A stretch of DNA of 64,000 nt from Shimia sp. Alg240-R146 (GCF_947331465.1 NZ_CAMZOK010000002.1:186001-250000), one strand, 5' to 3'. Counted from the stretch's first letter, positions 36,339 to 46,793 are shown. Notes: a model not told the origin generated them from the letters alone. Numbers and translations: made by a program.

Positions 36339-36851
36339 ATGGATTCGTCAGACGAGACGGCTTTGCACCAAGACGCTGCGCTGTCGCGCACACGCCTTGC
36401 GCTTTGGCAAAAATTGCAAAAATCGGCGTCAGTCATTGAAGACGAGCTTCGGCGGCGTCTGCGGCGGGATTGCGACAGCACGTTGCCACGGTTTGATGTG
36501 ATGGCGGAATTGGCGGCCGCGCCTGACGGGTTGAAGATGAGTGAGATTTCGGACCGGCTGCGGGTGTCGGCGGGCAATGTCACCGGCATCGTGGACAAGT
36601 TGGCCGAGGAAGGTTTGGCGCGGCGGGTGGCGGTGCCGGGTGATCGTCGCGCGTCACGGGTGGAACTGACCGAGAAAGGGCAGGGCGCCTTTGCCGTGCT
36701 TGCGCGGATTTACGAAAGCTGGATCAACGAGATGTTGGGCAACCTAAATCTTGACGATGTGGAGGGTATGATCCTGCGTCTGGACCGGCTGGTTGATGCG
36801 CTGGACACGGATGAATTCGGGGCGCTGTCCCGCAAGAGTGAGGAACGATAG
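36339..36851 (+). CDS. MarR-family regulator of the kynurenine genes
   Basis: 170 residues with a winged helix: LPRFDVMAELAAAPDGLKMSEISDRLRVSAGNVTGIVDKLAEEGLARR, then the wing DRRASRVELTEKGQ. Its stop directly abuts the kynA ATG. Its place at the head of the operon suggests control by kynurenine or a related aromatic; that is an inference. GGGAGAAGG precedes the start. Confidence 0.88.
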   Translation: MDSSDETALHQDAALSRTRLALWQKLQKSASVIEDELRRRLRRDCDSTLPRFDVMAELAAAPDGLKMSEISDRLRVSAGNVTGIVDKLAEEGLARRVAVPGDRRASRVELTEKGQGAFAVLARIYESWINEMLGNLNLDDVEGMILRLDRLVDALDTDEFGALSRKSEER

Positions 36852-37688
36852 ATGACCGACGCGTATGATCCTGCGGGCGATGGCGCTAAGATGTCTTATG
36901 CGGATGCCATGTCTTATGGCGACTATCTGCATCTGGACGGCATCCTTGGCCAGCAGCATCCGCAATCCACGGCGCATGACGAAATGCTGTTTATTATTCA
37001 GCACCAGACCAGTGAGCTGTGGATGAAACTGGCGTTGCATGAGTTGAGTGCGGCGCGGGATGCGCTGATTGCCGGGGATCTGACCCATATGTTCAAAATG
37101 ATGGCCCGCGTTAGCCGCATCTTTGAACAGCTCAATTCTGCTTGGGACGTTCTGCGCACCATGACGCCAGCGGATTACACCACGTTTCGTGAGGCGCTGG
37201 GCCCGTCGTCAGGGTTTCAAAGCCACCAATACCGGTTGATCGAATACGTGCTGGGAAACCGCAATCCAAACATGCTTAAACCGCACGCGCACCGCCCTGA
37301 TATGGTGGCCGCGTTGCAAGCCGAACTGGCGCGGCCGAGCTTTTATGACGAGGTGATCCGGCACTTGTTTGTCACGCTGGACGGGGACGATCGCAATCTG
37401 CCTGCGCCGCAAATGACGAGCCCCCATAGCGCCGTGCCGGAGGTGCAAGCACGTTGGAAAGTGGTCTATGAGGATGTGGACACCCATTGGCGTTTGTATG
37501 AACTTGGCGAGAAATTGGTCGATCTGGAAGATTACTTCCGCCGGTGGCGGTTCAATCATGTCACCACGGTGGAACGGGTGATCGGCTTTAAGAGGGGCAC
37601 CGGCGGCACGTCGGGCGTTCAGTATCTGCGCAGGATGCTGGATGTGGAACTTTTCCCCGAACTTTGGCACCTGCGCGGAGACTTGTGA
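36852..37688 (+). CDS. kynA: Tryptophan 2,3-dioxygenase
   Basis: 278 residues. Family segments: [36 protein letters not shown] (distal residues), [17 protein letters not shown], and the heme-ligand region near [24 protein letters not shown]. It opens the indole ring of tryptophan to give N-formylkynurenine. Starts immediately after the MarR stop and is 2 bp before kynU. The kynurenine formamidase needed between these two enzymes is not in this window. Confidence 0.95.
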   Translation: MTDAYDPAGDGAKMSYADAMSYGDYLHLDGILGQQHPQSTAHDEMLFIIQHQTSELWMKLALHELSAARDALIAGDLTHMFKMMARVSRIFEQLNSAWDVLRTMTPADYTTFREALGPSSGFQSHQYRLIEYVLGNRNPNMLKPHAHRPDMVAALQAELARPSFYDEVIRHLFVTLDGDDRNLPAPQMTSPHSAVPEVQARWKVVYEDVDTHWRLYELGEKLVDLEDYFRRWRFNHVTTVERVIGFKRGTGGTSGVQYLRRMLDVELFPELWHLRGDL

Positions 37689-37689
37689 C

Positions 37690-38883
37690 ATGGGCGTAGC
37701 ACTTCCTCGAAAAGAGCTTTTCGATGTGCCTGAGGGCGTAATTTATCTGGATGGCAACTCGTTGGGGGTGTTGCCCAAAGGCGCAGCCGAACGGGCACAC
37801 CGCACCATCACCGAAGAATGGGGCGGGCAGTTGATCAAGGCGTGGAACACCGCCGGATGGATGGCCTTGCCGCAAGTTGTGGGCGACACTTTGGCGGGAT
37901 TGATCGGCGCACCTGCAGGGTCGGTGGCCACCGGCGACACCCTGTCGATCAAGGTCTATCAGGCACTGGCAGCGGCGATAAAAATGCGTCCTGACCGGCG
38001 TGTGATCCTGTCGGACAATGGCAATTTCCCGTCTGACCTTTATATGGCCGAAGGGCTGATCAACACGCTGGATCAAGGATATGAATTGCGCACGCCCGCG
38101 CCCGAGAATGTGGCAGAGGCCATCACTGAAGACGTCGCGGTGGTGATGCTGACGCAGGTGGATTACCGCTCGGGTCGACTGCATGACATGGCCGCGATCA
38201 CCAAGCGCGCGCATGATGTTGGCGCGGTGATGATCTGGGATCTGGCGCATTCAGCGGGTGCAGTGCCAGTGGAATTGACCGCATGTAACGCGGAATTCGC
38301 GGTTGGCTGTTCTTACAAATACCTCAACGGCGGGCCGGGCGCGCCTGCGTTCATCTATGTGCGCCCCGACATAGTTGACGACATCGAACCGGCGTTGTCT
38401 GGCTGGCTCGGCCATGATGCGCCCTTTGCGATGGAGCTGAACTACCGTCCCGCAAACGCGACCGAACGCATGCGCGTGGGCACACCGCCGATCTTGCAAC
38501 TGGCGGTTTTGCAAGAAGCACTCAAGGCGTGGGAAGGCGTCGACATGGCGGATTTGCGGGCAGCGTCCCAGCGTTTGTCGGATCTGTTCATCACTGAGGT
38601 CGAAGCCCGCTGTCCGCAAGTGACATTGGCAAGTCCGCGGGACGCGGACGCGCGGGGATCGCAAGTGAGTTTTGCTTTTGAGCACGGCTATGCGGCGATG
38701 CAGGCGGTGATTGATAACGGCGTGATTGGCGATTTCCGCGCGCCCAACATCATGCGCTTTGGCTTTACGCCGCTGTATCTGGACGACGCTGACATTGTCG
38801 CGGCAGCTGAGATCATCGAAGAGGTGATGACGCAAGAGCTGTGGCGTGATCCGAAATATCAGGTCAAAAGCCGCGTGACCTAG
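37690..38883 (+). CDS. kynU: Kynureninase
   Basis: 397 residues of the PLP fold type I. YLDGNSLGVLPKGA at the N-terminus, WDLAHSAGAVPVEL (Asp contacting pyridine nitrogen), GCSYKYLNGGPGAPAF (PLP lysine) and TERMRVGTPPILQL are diagnostic. It cleaves kynurenine to anthranilate and alanine. ATG 37690 has GGAGA upstream. Confidence 0.95.
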   Translation: MGVALPRKELFDVPEGVIYLDGNSLGVLPKGAAERAHRTITEEWGGQLIKAWNTAGWMALPQVVGDTLAGLIGAPAGSVATGDTLSIKVYQALAAAIKMRPDRRVILSDNGNFPSDLYMAEGLINTLDQGYELRTPAPENVAEAITEDVAVVMLTQVDYRSGRLHDMAAITKRAHDVGAVMIWDLAHSAGAVPVELTACNAEFAVGCSYKYLNGGPGAPAFIYVRPDIVDDIEPALSGWLGHDAPFAMELNYRPANATERMRVGTPPILQLAVLQEALKAWEGVDMADLRAASQRLSDLFITEVEARCPQVTLASPRDADARGSQVSFAFEHGYAAMQAVIDNGVIGDFRAPNIMRFGFTPLYLDDADIVAAAEIIEEVMTQELWRDPKYQVKSRVT

Positions 38884-38889
38884 GGCCTG

Positions 38890-39768
38890 TTAGCGGGCCG
38901 ACATTGCGCGACGGTCGAGATATTTAAGCGGCGTCAATGCCTTGCCCAGAGGCGGCCACCAAAGCCAGGTGCCGCCCAGTGGCCGCAGCTTGGCTCCTGC
39001 GCCCAGTTTAAACCGTGCCAGACCGGGCGACGTGTCGGTGTCGACCTGACCTAACTCCAGATGCGAGACGCCTTTGCTGGCAAGCCATGCCATGGCTTGC
39101 CCAAGCAACAGGTTGTGGGCGTTTTTGGCGCGCCCCTGATCCGTTGCATGCCCGATGTGATAAGTCGCGCTGTCGCCGTGGCGCAAAAACAGCATCGCGG
39201 CCACCTCGGCCTTGCCGTCAAAGGCGGTGAACAGTTTGGCATTGCCGCGATTGGTTTTGGCATAGGCCAGCGTCACCGCGTCCCTCCAAGGTTTGTAACC
39301 GCGCGCCTTTTGCTGTTCGCGGTCGCGCTGCAAAATCCAGTTGTCTGGTCTGAGGGGCAGGTTCTGACGGGTGATGCGCAGGTTCTGGCGCTCAGCCGCA
39401 CGGAGACGGTTGCGCCATTTTGGCTGCATCTGCACTTCAAGGTCCCCATCCAGGTCAACTTGCGCCACATAGGCCGGGCTCATCACTGCGACGGCGCCCA
39501 AGTCGGCCAGCCATGGCGCGGGGTGATCGGGGCTTACGACCCACAGATGTTTACGCATGCCCGCGTCACGGATCAAAGGCAGCAAACTGTCTTGCGAAAT
39601 CTCGGCGCGGGGCAACATTCCAGTTTCAATGCCGCGTATCCTGCGGTGCGACACAAGAGTGCCATCCGCAAGGCGGGTGGTTTTGGCATCAAGCTGTGTG
39701 AGCGCGCGCGCGTATTCACCGCTTTGATGCAGCGGAGTCCATGGCAAAAGAGGAGAGGCATCAAACAT
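38890..39768 (-). CDS. FemAB / GNAT-like acyl- or aminoacyl-transferase family protein
   Basis: 292 residues with a GNAT-like core: WRNRLRAAERQNL (basic helix), DAVTLAYAKTNRGNAKLFTAFDG, AAMLFLRHGDSATYHIGHA, and AHNLLLGQAMAWLASKGVSHLELGQVDTDTSPG. These resemble FemAB-related proteins used for peptidoglycan or lipid modification, but the substrate is unknown. ATG 39768 is preferred; an upstream extension would read through the neighbouring small gene. Convergent with kynU. Confidence 0.65.
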   Translation of the reverse strand: MFDASPLLPWTPLHQSGEYARALTQLDAKTTRLADGTLVSHRRIRGIETGMLPRAEISQDSLLPLIRDAGMRKHLWVVSPDHPAPWLADLGAVAVMSPAYVAQVDLDGDLEVQMQPKWRNRLRAAERQNLRITRQNLPLRPDNWILQRDREQQKARGYKPWRDAVTLAYAKTNRGNAKLFTAFDGKAEVAAMLFLRHGDSATYHIGHATDQGRAKNAHNLLLGQAMAWLASKGVSHLELGQVDTDTSPGLARFKLGAGAKLRPLGGTWLWWPPLGKALTPLKYLDRRAMSAR

Positions 39769-39798
39769 GGTGCCATTAACGCATCTGAAACCTAAATC

Positions 39799-39957
39799 AT
39801 GGTTAATGAAGTCATGAAAGAATCTGGACAATCCCAAGTATATGGCCAAACCGCGCCAGCATCGAAAATGACATGGGCCGTGCCAGCACTTGTGGCGACG
39901 GTTGTGGCAGTACCGGTGTTTGTGCTGTTGTCGGTGATTGAGTGGCTGTGGCTTTGA
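39799..39957 (+). CDS. Putative small single-pass membrane protein
   Basis: A 52-codon frame: start MVNEVMKESGQSQVYGQ, then one hydrophobic stretch (ALVATVVAVPVFVLLSVIEWLWL) to the stop. Divergent from the FemAB-like gene, whose start is 30 bp away. No family recognised and no strong ribosome site seen. It could be a genuine small membrane protein or chance. Confidence 0.35.
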   Translation: MVNEVMKESGQSQVYGQTAPASKMTWAVPALVATVVAVPVFVLLSVIEWLWL

Positions 39958-40059
39958 CAGTATGTCGCCCTGTGCGGCAAAAACTGGCGCTGCGGCGGAG
40001 AAAGCCGATTGAGCCACTTGACCTCTCCGGCGGGCTGAAATACATCAACTGAACCTCGG

Positions 40060-40133
40060 GCGGGTATGGTGAAATGGTATCATAAGAGCCTTCCAAGCTT
40101 AAGGTGAGGGTTCGATTCCCTCTACCCGCTCCA
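40060..40133 (+). tRNA. tRNA-Gly (anticodon UCC)
   Basis: Acceptor GCGGGTA pairs with TACCCGC, followed by discriminator T and an encoded CCA end. The D-arm (GTGAAATGGTATCAT), anticodon loop CTTCCAA with anticodon TCC, and T-arm GAGGG TTCGATT CCCTC are all normal. It decodes GGA and GGG. Confidence 0.95.
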
Positions 40134-40280
40134 AGGTAAAATCCCCAGTCACTTTACAAAGCCACTCTGTGTGGTCACGGCGCGTTTTTTCGCCAACAAC
40201 GCCGCGCCTGCGACAACTGTCTGCTTGACCCAGTCCGCGTGCGTTGCCACTAACGTGGGAACACCGAACGGGGGAAGTTC

Positions 40281-42074
40281 ATGGCCAAGCAGCCAACGCC
40301 GACGCACAGCGAACAGGAACGGGAAAAAAGCAAGAACATGAGCGCCCTGCGTGGGTTAGCTCCGTTTATGCGGCCGTATCGGGTGCAGGTTCTACTTGCG
40401 TTGATGGCGCTTACGTTGACGGCAACTGTGTCGTTGATGCTGCCTGTGGCTGTGCGCCGCGTGGTCGACAACTTCGGCACCAAAAGCGACGCGCTTTTGG
40501 ACAAGTATTTCCTCGCCGCATTGGGGTTTGCCGCGATGCTCGCCGTTGGCACCGCGCTGCGATATCTGCTGGTCACACGGTTGGGAGAGCTGGTTGTCGC
40601 GGACATCCGCAAAGCGGTGTTCAACCGCATGATCGGCATGAGCCCGACGTTTTTTGAAGGCGTGATGACGGGCGAAGTTCTCAGCCGCATCACCACGGAC
40701 ACCACAGTTATCCAGTCGGTGATCGGCTCATCTGTGTCGATTGCGCTGCGCAATCTGTTGCTGTTCGTCGGCGGGCTCGCCTTGATGCTGCTGACCTCGA
40801 CCAAACTGACGCTGATGGTGTTGCTGGTCGTGCCGCTGGTGATCGTGCCTATCGCGGTTCTGGGCCGCCGTTTGCGGATTTTGAGCCGCGAAAACCAGGA
40901 TTGGATCGCGGAAAGTTCGGGCAATGCCTCTGAGGCGCTGCTGAGCGTGCAGACAGTTCAGGCATTCACGCACGAGGCGCCCTCGCGTGCGGCCTTTGGC
41001 GATGTCACTGACCTGAGCCTGCGTGCCGCCATGCGTCGGGTCAACACACGCGCATTGCTGACGATGATCGTGATTTTCCTGATTTTCACCGGCGTCGTCG
41101 TCGTTCTGTGGATGGGTGCGCGCGATGTGCGGGCTGGCGGCATGAGCGTCGGCGCCTTGGTTCAATTCGTGATTTATTCGGTCATGGTGGCTGGTGCTGT
41201 TGGCGCGCTGAGCGAAATCTGGAGCGAGTTGCAACGTGCCGCTGGCGCCACCGAACGACTGGTGGAATTGCTGAACTCCGAGGACACGGTGCATGACCCC
41301 GCGAATCCTGAAAGCCTGGCGACGCCTGTGCGCGGTAAAATCCGGTTTGACAACGTGTCGTTCCACTATCCGACCCGCCCCAATCAATCCGCGCTTGATG
41401 CTGTTGATCTGACGATCCAACCCGGCGAGACCGTCGCACTGGTGGGCCCGTCGGGCGCAGGCAAAACCACCGTCATTCAGATGATCCAGCGGTTTTATGA
41501 TCCGGTGGTTGGTGCTGTCACGCTGGATGGTGTGGCGCTTGATACGATGGCGCGGGAAAGCTTTCGCAAGCATCTTGCTCTGGTGCCTCAGGATCCGGTG
41601 ATATTTGCCAAAAGCGCGCGAGAGAACATTCGCTTTGGTCGCCCCGATGCCACTGACGCAGAGGTTGAAGCCGCTGCCAAAGCCGCAGCGGCGCATGACT
41701 TCATTTCCAAATTGCCCGAAGGCTATGACAGCCCGATGGGCGAGCGTGGCGTGATGGTGTCCGGTGGCCAAAAACAGCGCATCGCCATTGCCCGTGCGAT
41801 CCTGCGCGACGCGCCTGTGTTGTTGCTGGATGAGGCCACATCCGCGTTGGACGCTGAAAGCGAACGGTTGGTGCAGGCTGCCGTTGATGAGTTGGCGCAA
41901 GATCGCACCACCATTATCGTGGCGCACCGTTTGGCGACCGTAAAAAAGGCCGACCGCATCATCGTGATGGACGAAGGCCGCATTGTGGCGCAAGGCAAGC
42001 ATGATGATTTGGTCGCCGCAGGCGGGCTTTATGCAAAATTGGCAAAACTGCAGTTCACCGACGGTAACGTTTGA
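40281..42074 (+). CDS. ABC transporter, fused membrane and ATPase domains (MsbA-like exporter)
   Basis: 597 residues. Six membrane segments in the first 320 residues, then an ATPase domain with Walker A GPSGAGKTTV, Q-loop PQDPVIFA, signature MVSGGQKQRIAIARA and Walker B VLLLDEATSALD, H-loop IVAHRLATV. Homodimeric exporter of the MsbA/LmrA type; lipid A, lipids or drugs are possible substrates. No regulator or partner gene is adjacent. The tRNA-Gly gene is 147 bp upstream. Confidence 0.9.
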   Translation: MAKQPTPTHSEQEREKSKNMSALRGLAPFMRPYRVQVLLALMALTLTATVSLMLPVAVRRVVDNFGTKSDALLDKYFLAALGFAAMLAVGTALRYLLVTRLGELVVADIRKAVFNRMIGMSPTFFEGVMTGEVLSRITTDTTVIQSVIGSSVSIALRNLLLFVGGLALMLLTSTKLTLMVLLVVPLVIVPIAVLGRRLRILSRENQDWIAESSGNASEALLSVQTVQAFTHEAPSRAAFGDVTDLSLRAAMRRVNTRALLTMIVIFLIFTGVVVVLWMGARDVRAGGMSVGALVQFVIYSVMVAGAVGALSEIWSELQRAAGATERLVELLNSEDTVHDPANPESLATPVRGKIRFDNVSFHYPTRPNQSALDAVDLTIQPGETVALVGPSGAGKTTVIQMIQRFYDPVVGAVTLDGVALDTMARESFRKHLALVPQDPVIFAKSARENIRFGRPDATDAEVEAAAKAAAAHDFISKLPEGYDSPMGERGVMVSGGQKQRIAIARAILRDAPVLLLDEATSALDAESERLVQAAVDELAQDRTTIIVAHRLATVKKADRIIVMDEGRIVAQGKHDDLVAAGGLYAKLAKLQFTDGNV

Positions 42075-42264
42075 TCGCAAAGGCAAAATGCTAAAAACTT
42101 GATCCTTCGGTGTGTTCTTGCGCCATTTTTTGACGTAACGTTTGGGCCAAGTTGACCTTAGGTTTTGTCTGGTCAAGGGCATCGACCATTGTGATGTGTG
42201 CGCCGACCGCGCCCTCACCTTGGGATGCGAGACATCGAAATGAGAGATGGGGGGAGACACATCC

Positions 42265-44169
42265 ATGACTTTTGAAACGGCTGCAGACCTGCGGACGATT
42301 GAAGCGCAGATGCCATACGCGGACCGCGATCTGCCGGTAACGATCTATGAAATGCTGTCGCAGACAGCCGCAAAGTTCCCGGACCGCCCCGCGTCAAGCT
42401 ATCAGCTTTTGTCTGGTGCTACCGACAAGGCCGAAACGCTGACATGGAAGGAGCTGTTTGAGCAGTCCATTCAGGTTGCGAACCTGCTGCGCGATCTTGG
42501 GGTGGGTGAGACGGATACGGTTGCTTACGTGCTTCCCAACGCGTCTGAAACCCTGACCACGTTGCTGGGCGGCATGATCGCGGGCATTGCGAACCCGATC
42601 AACCCGCTGCTGGAGCCGGAACAGATCGGCGCGATCCTGCGCGAAACCGACGCCAAGGTTGTTGTGACGCTCAAGGCCTTCCCCAAGACGGACATCGCAC
42701 AAAAAGTGTCTGAGGCCGTGCGTCACGCACCACACGTAAACACGGTGCTTGAAGTAGATCTGAACCGCTATCTGACCCCGCCAAAATCCTGGATTGTGCC
42801 GCTGATCCGGCCCAAGGTCCAAGGCCCGGCGCACGCGGATTACAAGAGTTTCACCAAAGAAGTTCGCAAACAGAACAAGACGCTGGATTTTGCTGATGGT
42901 GGCAAGGATCGCGTTGCAGCATATTTCCATACTGGCGGCACCACGGGCATGCCCAAAGTGGCGCAGCACCTTTATTCCGGCATGATCTACAACGGCTGGC
43001 TTGGCCATGAGTTGCTGTTCTCGGAAGAAGACAACATCATGTGTCCGCTGCCGCTGTTTCACGTGTTCGCTGTTCACGTTATCATGCAGGCTGCAATCAA
43101 ATCCGGCGCGCATGTGGTTTTCCCGACGCCGCAGGGTTATCGCGGCGACGGCGTGTTCGACAACTTCTGGAAGCTGATCGAGCGTTGGAAAATCTCGTTT
43201 ATCATTACTGTGCCGACTGCTGTTTCCGCGTTGATGCAGCGTCCTGTGGACGCCGATATTTCAACCGTGAAAACCGCGTTTTCCGGTTCCGCCCCAATGC
43301 CGATGGAGCTTTTCAAACGATTTGAAAGCACCTGTGGCGTCGCCATTGTCGAAGGGTATGGCCTGACCGAGGCGACCTGCCTTGTGTCGTGCAATCCGCC
43401 CTCTGGTGCCAAGAAAGTTGGCTCGGTCGGTATTCCGTTCCCATATACCGATGTGCGGATCTTCACCGACACGGCGGACGGGCCTGTGGAATGTGCCGCG
43501 GACGAAGTGGGCGAGATCTGTATCTCCAACCCCGGTGTCTTTGCGGGCAACACCTATACCGAGGCTGACAAGAACGTGGATCTTTACCACCACGACAAAT
43601 ACCTGCGCACCGGCGATTTGGGCCGCATCGACGCGGACGGGTATCTGTGGATCACGGGCCGTGCCAAAGACCTGATCATCCGCGGCGGTCACAACATTGA
43701 TCCTGCCGAGATCGAAGAGGCACTGCTGGCGCACCACGACGTCGCTTTTGCCGGCGCGATTGGTCAGCCAGACGCCCACGCGGGCGAGGTGCCTTGTGCT
43801 TATGTCGAGCTGGTCGAAGGCGCCAGCGTCACGCAAGAAGAGCTGATGAACCACGCCAAGGTGCACGTGCACGAGCGCGCGGCGCATCCAAAGTTCGTTG
43901 AGATCATGCCGGAGCTGCCGAAAACCGCGGTGGGCAAAATCTTCAAGCCGGACCTGCGTAAATCCGCGATCACCCGCATCTACAACGCCGCCTTGGAAAA
44001 AGAGGGTGTGCCAGCGCGGGTGACCTCGGTTCTGGACGACAAAAAGCGCGGTCTTGTGGCCCAGCTGACAGCTTCGGGCGATGCGACCGACGAAGAGGTT
44101 GGCAAAGTTCTGGGGGCCTTCGTGCGTCCGTGGGAGTGGGCGGACGCCGCGGCAACTGTCGACGCCTGA
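42265..44169 (+). CDS. Acyl-CoA synthetase (AMP-forming)
   Basis: 634 residues of the adenylate-forming family. Visible motifs: YFHTGGTTGMPKVAQH (ATP binding), GYGLTEATCL, YLRTGDLGRIDADGYLWITGR and RAKDLIIRGGHNIDPAEIEEA, with a C-terminal Lys in KTAVGKIFKPDLRK. It makes an acyl-CoA, most likely of a medium- or long-chain or substituted acid; the exact substrate is unknown. GGGGGGAGA precedes ATG 42265. A terminator follows. Confidence 0.88.
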   Translation: MTFETAADLRTIEAQMPYADRDLPVTIYEMLSQTAAKFPDRPASSYQLLSGATDKAETLTWKELFEQSIQVANLLRDLGVGETDTVAYVLPNASETLTTLLGGMIAGIANPINPLLEPEQIGAILRETDAKVVVTLKAFPKTDIAQKVSEAVRHAPHVNTVLEVDLNRYLTPPKSWIVPLIRPKVQGPAHADYKSFTKEVRKQNKTLDFADGGKDRVAAYFHTGGTTGMPKVAQHLYSGMIYNGWLGHELLFSEEDNIMCPLPLFHVFAVHVIMQAAIKSGAHVVFPTPQGYRGDGVFDNFWKLIERWKISFIITVPTAVSALMQRPVDADISTVKTAFSGSAPMPMELFKRFESTCGVAIVEGYGLTEATCLVSCNPPSGAKKVGSVGIPFPYTDVRIFTDTADGPVECAADEVGEICISNPGVFAGNTYTEADKNVDLYHHDKYLRTGDLGRIDADGYLWITGRAKDLIIRGGHNIDPAEIEEALLAHHDVAFAGAIGQPDAHAGEVPCAYVELVEGASVTQEELMNHAKVHVHERAAHPKFVEIMPELPKTAVGKIFKPDLRKSAITRIYNAALEKEGVPARVTSVLDDKKRGLVAQLTASGDATDEEVGKVLGAFVRPWEWADAAATVDA

Positions 44170-44199
44170 GGCGCGACGCGCACATAAGCGAAAAAAAAC

Positions 44200-44237
44200 G
44201 AAGGGCGTGGCGGGTAGCTGCGCCCTTCTTTGTTGTT
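44200..44237 (+). terminator. Terminator after the acyl-CoA synthetase gene
   Basis: GAAGGGCG pairs perfectly with CGCCCTTC across a 13-base loop (44200-44228), followed by a T-rich tail TTTGTTGTT. Just before the stem is a run of eight A, so the structure could also stop antisense transcription. Confidence 0.7.
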
Positions 44238-44300
44238 CTCCCAAAAGGGCGGGCCTAGTGTGCTTCTCAAACTTACGAGACGCACGACAGGGGGGATTCT

Positions 44301-45791
44301 GTGACCTATATTCTCGCGATTGACCAAGGCACCACATCAAGCCGGGCCATTGTATTTGATGGCGATATCCGCCCCACAGCCAGTGCCCAGTTGGAGTTTG
44401 AGCAGCATTTCCCGCAAAGCGGCTGGGTCGAACATGATCCCGCCGACATCTGGGTCACAACGATTGAAACCTGCTCGGGTGCTTTGGCGCGGGCCAATCT
44501 GACGGCGCGCGACATTTCGGCGATTGGCATAACGAACCAACGCGAAACCACGCTCGTGTGGGACAAAGCCACCGGTGAGCCGGTGCACAACGCGATTGTC
44601 TGGCAGGATCGGCGCACAGCGAACATTTGCGAAGACCTCAGGGCCGCGGGTCATGCGGACCTGGTGAAATCGCGCACCGGGCTTTTGTTGGACCCGTATT
44701 TCTCCGGTACCAAGATCAAATGGATTTTGGACAATGTCGAAGGCGCGCGCGCGCGGGCCGAAGCGGGCGAGCTGCTGTTTGGAACAGTCGACAGTTATCT
44801 GATCTGGAAGCTCACCGGCGGCAAGGTGCACGCCACGGACGCCACCAACGCGGCGCGTACGCTGATCTATGACATTCACGCAGGCGCATGGTGTGCCGAC
44901 ATCTGTGCGCTGTTGGGCATTCCCATGTCGATGCTCCCGGAGGTCAAGGATTGTGCCGCAGATTTTGGCGAAACCGATGCCGGTATCTTTGGTGTCGCTA
45001 TCCCGATCCGCGGCGTTGCCGGCGATCAGCAGGCAGCGACGATTGGTCAGGCCTGCTTTACGCCGGGCATGTTGAAATCGACCTATGGAACGGGCTGTTT
45101 TGCGCTTTTGAACACGGGCGAAACCCCTGTGGCGTCGCAAAACCGCTTGTTGACCACCATTGCCTACCAGCTTGATGGCAAGCCGACCTATGCGCTTGAG
45201 GGGGCGATCTTTATCGCGGGCGCGGTGGTGCAATGGCTGCGCGACGGGCTGGGCATAATCCGTGATGCCGCGGAAACAGAACCGCTGGCAAAGACAGCTG
45301 ACGAGGGGCAGGAATTGATCCTTGTGCCGGCCTTCACCGGCCTTGGCGCGCCGTATTGGAACCCCAATGCACGGGGCGCGGTCTTTGGTTTGTCGCGCAA
45401 CTCCGGTCCGGCGGAAATGTCCAAGGCGGCGCTGGAAAGCGTGGGCTTTCAAACCCGCGACCTGCTGGAAGCGATGCACGCGGATTTTGAATTCGGTGGC
45501 GACACGGTGTTGCGCGTCGATGGCGGCATGACGGCTTCCAGCTGGGCGATGCAGTTCCTTGCGGATGTGCTTGGGGCCGAGGTTGATCGGCCGGTGGTGG
45601 CCGAAAGTACCGCCAAGGGCGCGGCATGGCTGGCGGGTATGCAGATTGGTGTGTATCCGGGCATGGAGGAATTCGCCGCGAGCTGGGAAAAGGATCGCCA
45701 GTTTGCGCCCCAACGCGATGACGCCTGGCGCGAACGGCGGTATGCGGGCTGGAAGAAAGCGATCAACGCAACGTTGTCGATGACAGAATAG
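44301..45791 (+). CDS. glpK: Glycerol kinase
   Basis: 496 residues. [17 protein letters not shown] at the N-terminus, [26 protein letters not shown], and the ATPase-fold [27 protein letters not shown], with [16 protein letters not shown] near the end. It phosphorylates glycerol to sn-glycerol 3-phosphate. Start is GTG 44301 with GGGGGGAT upstream. It is alone here: no glpF, glpD or ugp genes are near it. Confidence 0.96.
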   Translation: MTYILAIDQGTTSSRAIVFDGDIRPTASAQLEFEQHFPQSGWVEHDPADIWVTTIETCSGALARANLTARDISAIGITNQRETTLVWDKATGEPVHNAIVWQDRRTANICEDLRAAGHADLVKSRTGLLLDPYFSGTKIKWILDNVEGARARAEAGELLFGTVDSYLIWKLTGGKVHATDATNAARTLIYDIHAGAWCADICALLGIPMSMLPEVKDCAADFGETDAGIFGVAIPIRGVAGDQQAATIGQACFTPGMLKSTYGTGCFALLNTGETPVASQNRLLTTIAYQLDGKPTYALEGAIFIAGAVVQWLRDGLGIIRDAAETEPLAKTADEGQELILVPAFTGLGAPYWNPNARGAVFGLSRNSGPAEMSKAALESVGFQTRDLLEAMHADFEFGGDTVLRVDGGMTASSWAMQFLADVLGAEVDRPVVAESTAKGAAWLAGMQIGVYPGMEEFAASWEKDRQFAPQRDDAWRERRYAGWKKAINATLSMTE

Positions 45792-45818
45792 GGCGGTTGC
45801 GCCCGGAAAGAGGGCCAC

Positions 45819-46334
45819 ATGAGCACATGCGCAATCTGCGGAGCGGCAGCGACGGATACGGTGGCTGTGGACCCGCGCGACGACGAGGTGGCAGTTTGTG
45901 CCACCTGTTTGGGCGGCACCAGCGACAAGCCAACCGATGCGCCGCACTGGCAATGCCTGCATGATGCGATCTGGTCGCCCGAGCCTGCGGTTCAAGTGCT
46001 GGCGTGGCGTCTGTTGCAGGGGCTGACCGAGGCGCCTTGGGCGCGGGATCTGCTCGACATCGCTTATCTGGAGCCTGAGGTTCTGGCGTGGGCCGAGGCT
46101 GGCATGGCGGAAGAAAGCGATGTGGTGCACCGTGACAGCAACGGTGCAATCTTGGCGGCCGGCGACACAGTGGTGTTGATCAAGGATTTGCCGGTCAAAG
46201 GCGCGGGGTTTACCGCGAAACGGGGCACATCCGTGCGGGGCATTTCACTGGTTGCCGACAATGCCGAACACATCGAAGGCCGCGTCGAAAGCCAGCGGAT
46301 TGTGATCCTGACCAAGTTTGTAAAAAAGAGCTAA
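45819..46334 (+). CDS. PhnA-family protein (YjdM-like) with N-terminal zinc ribbon
   Basis: 171 residues. A CAIC...CATC pair at the N-terminus gives a small zinc ribbon, and the C-terminal HRDSNGAILAAGDTVVLIKDLPVKG plus KRGTSVRGISLVADN is the conserved PhnA domain. Despite the gene name, no role in phosphonate breakdown is established for this family. Starts 27 bp after glpK. No phn genes are nearby. Confidence 0.85.
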   Translation: MSTCAICGAAATDTVAVDPRDDEVAVCATCLGGTSDKPTDAPHWQCLHDAIWSPEPAVQVLAWRLLQGLTEAPWARDLLDIAYLEPEVLAWAEAGMAEESDVVHRDSNGAILAAGDTVVLIKDLPVKGAGFTAKRGTSVRGISLVADNAEHIEGRVESQRIVILTKFVKKS

Positions 46335-46355
46335 GCCGGCCGCGTCGCTATCGGG

Positions 46356-46793
46356 TCAGATGTCCATCCAGATCGTGATCGGCCCGTCGTTTACCAGTGC
46401 AACTTTCATGTCCGCGCCAAACCGGCCGGTTTCCACGGGCACGCCTTGCGCGGTCAGTTGCGCGGCAAAATACTCGTACAACCGTTCACCCTCTTCCGGA
46501 GCCGCCGCTGAGGAAAAGCCCGGCCGATTGCCTGAGCGTGTGTCCGCGGCAAGCGTGAACTGTGACACCACCAGCGCGCTGCCGCCAATGTCGAGCACCG
46601 AGCGGTTCATCTTGCCCGCGTCATCTTCAAAAATCCGGCATTTGGCAACTTTGGCCGCCAGCTTGTCGGCCTGCGCCTCGGTGTCGCCCTGCATCGCGCA
46701 GATTAGGACCAAAAGCCCGGGACCGGAGCGGCCGATGACGTCGCCATCTACCGTTACGGAGGCCTCAGACACCCGTTGCAGCAATGCGCGCAT
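46356..46793 (-). CDS. dtd: D-aminoacyl-tRNA deacylase
   Basis: 145 residues. [17 protein letters not shown] at the start, the catalytic SQFTLAAD and the GP-containing [10 protein letters not shown] near the end are diagnostic of DTD. It removes D-amino acids wrongly attached to tRNA. Its ATG overlaps the cobT stop (TGATG), so it is translated together with cobT. Confidence 0.94.
   Translation of the reverse strand: MRALLQRVSEASVTVDGDVIGRSGPGLLVLICAMQGDTEAQADKLAAKVAKCRIFEDDAGKMNRSVLDIGGSALVVSQFTLAADTRSGNRPGFSSAAAPEEGERLYEYFAAQLTAQGVPVETGRFGADMKVALVNDGPITIWMDI

Noticed and set aside
40060..40133. tRNA-Gly as an integration site
   Set aside because: No integrase, no repeated tRNA 3' end and no composition change next to it.
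40728..42266. A 512-codon open frame opposite the ABC transporter
   Set aside because: Antisense shadow of the membrane and ATPase domains.
44337..46130. A 597-codon open frame opposite glpK and the PhnA gene
   Set aside because: Antisense shadow; spans two unrelated genes and shows no recognisable motif.
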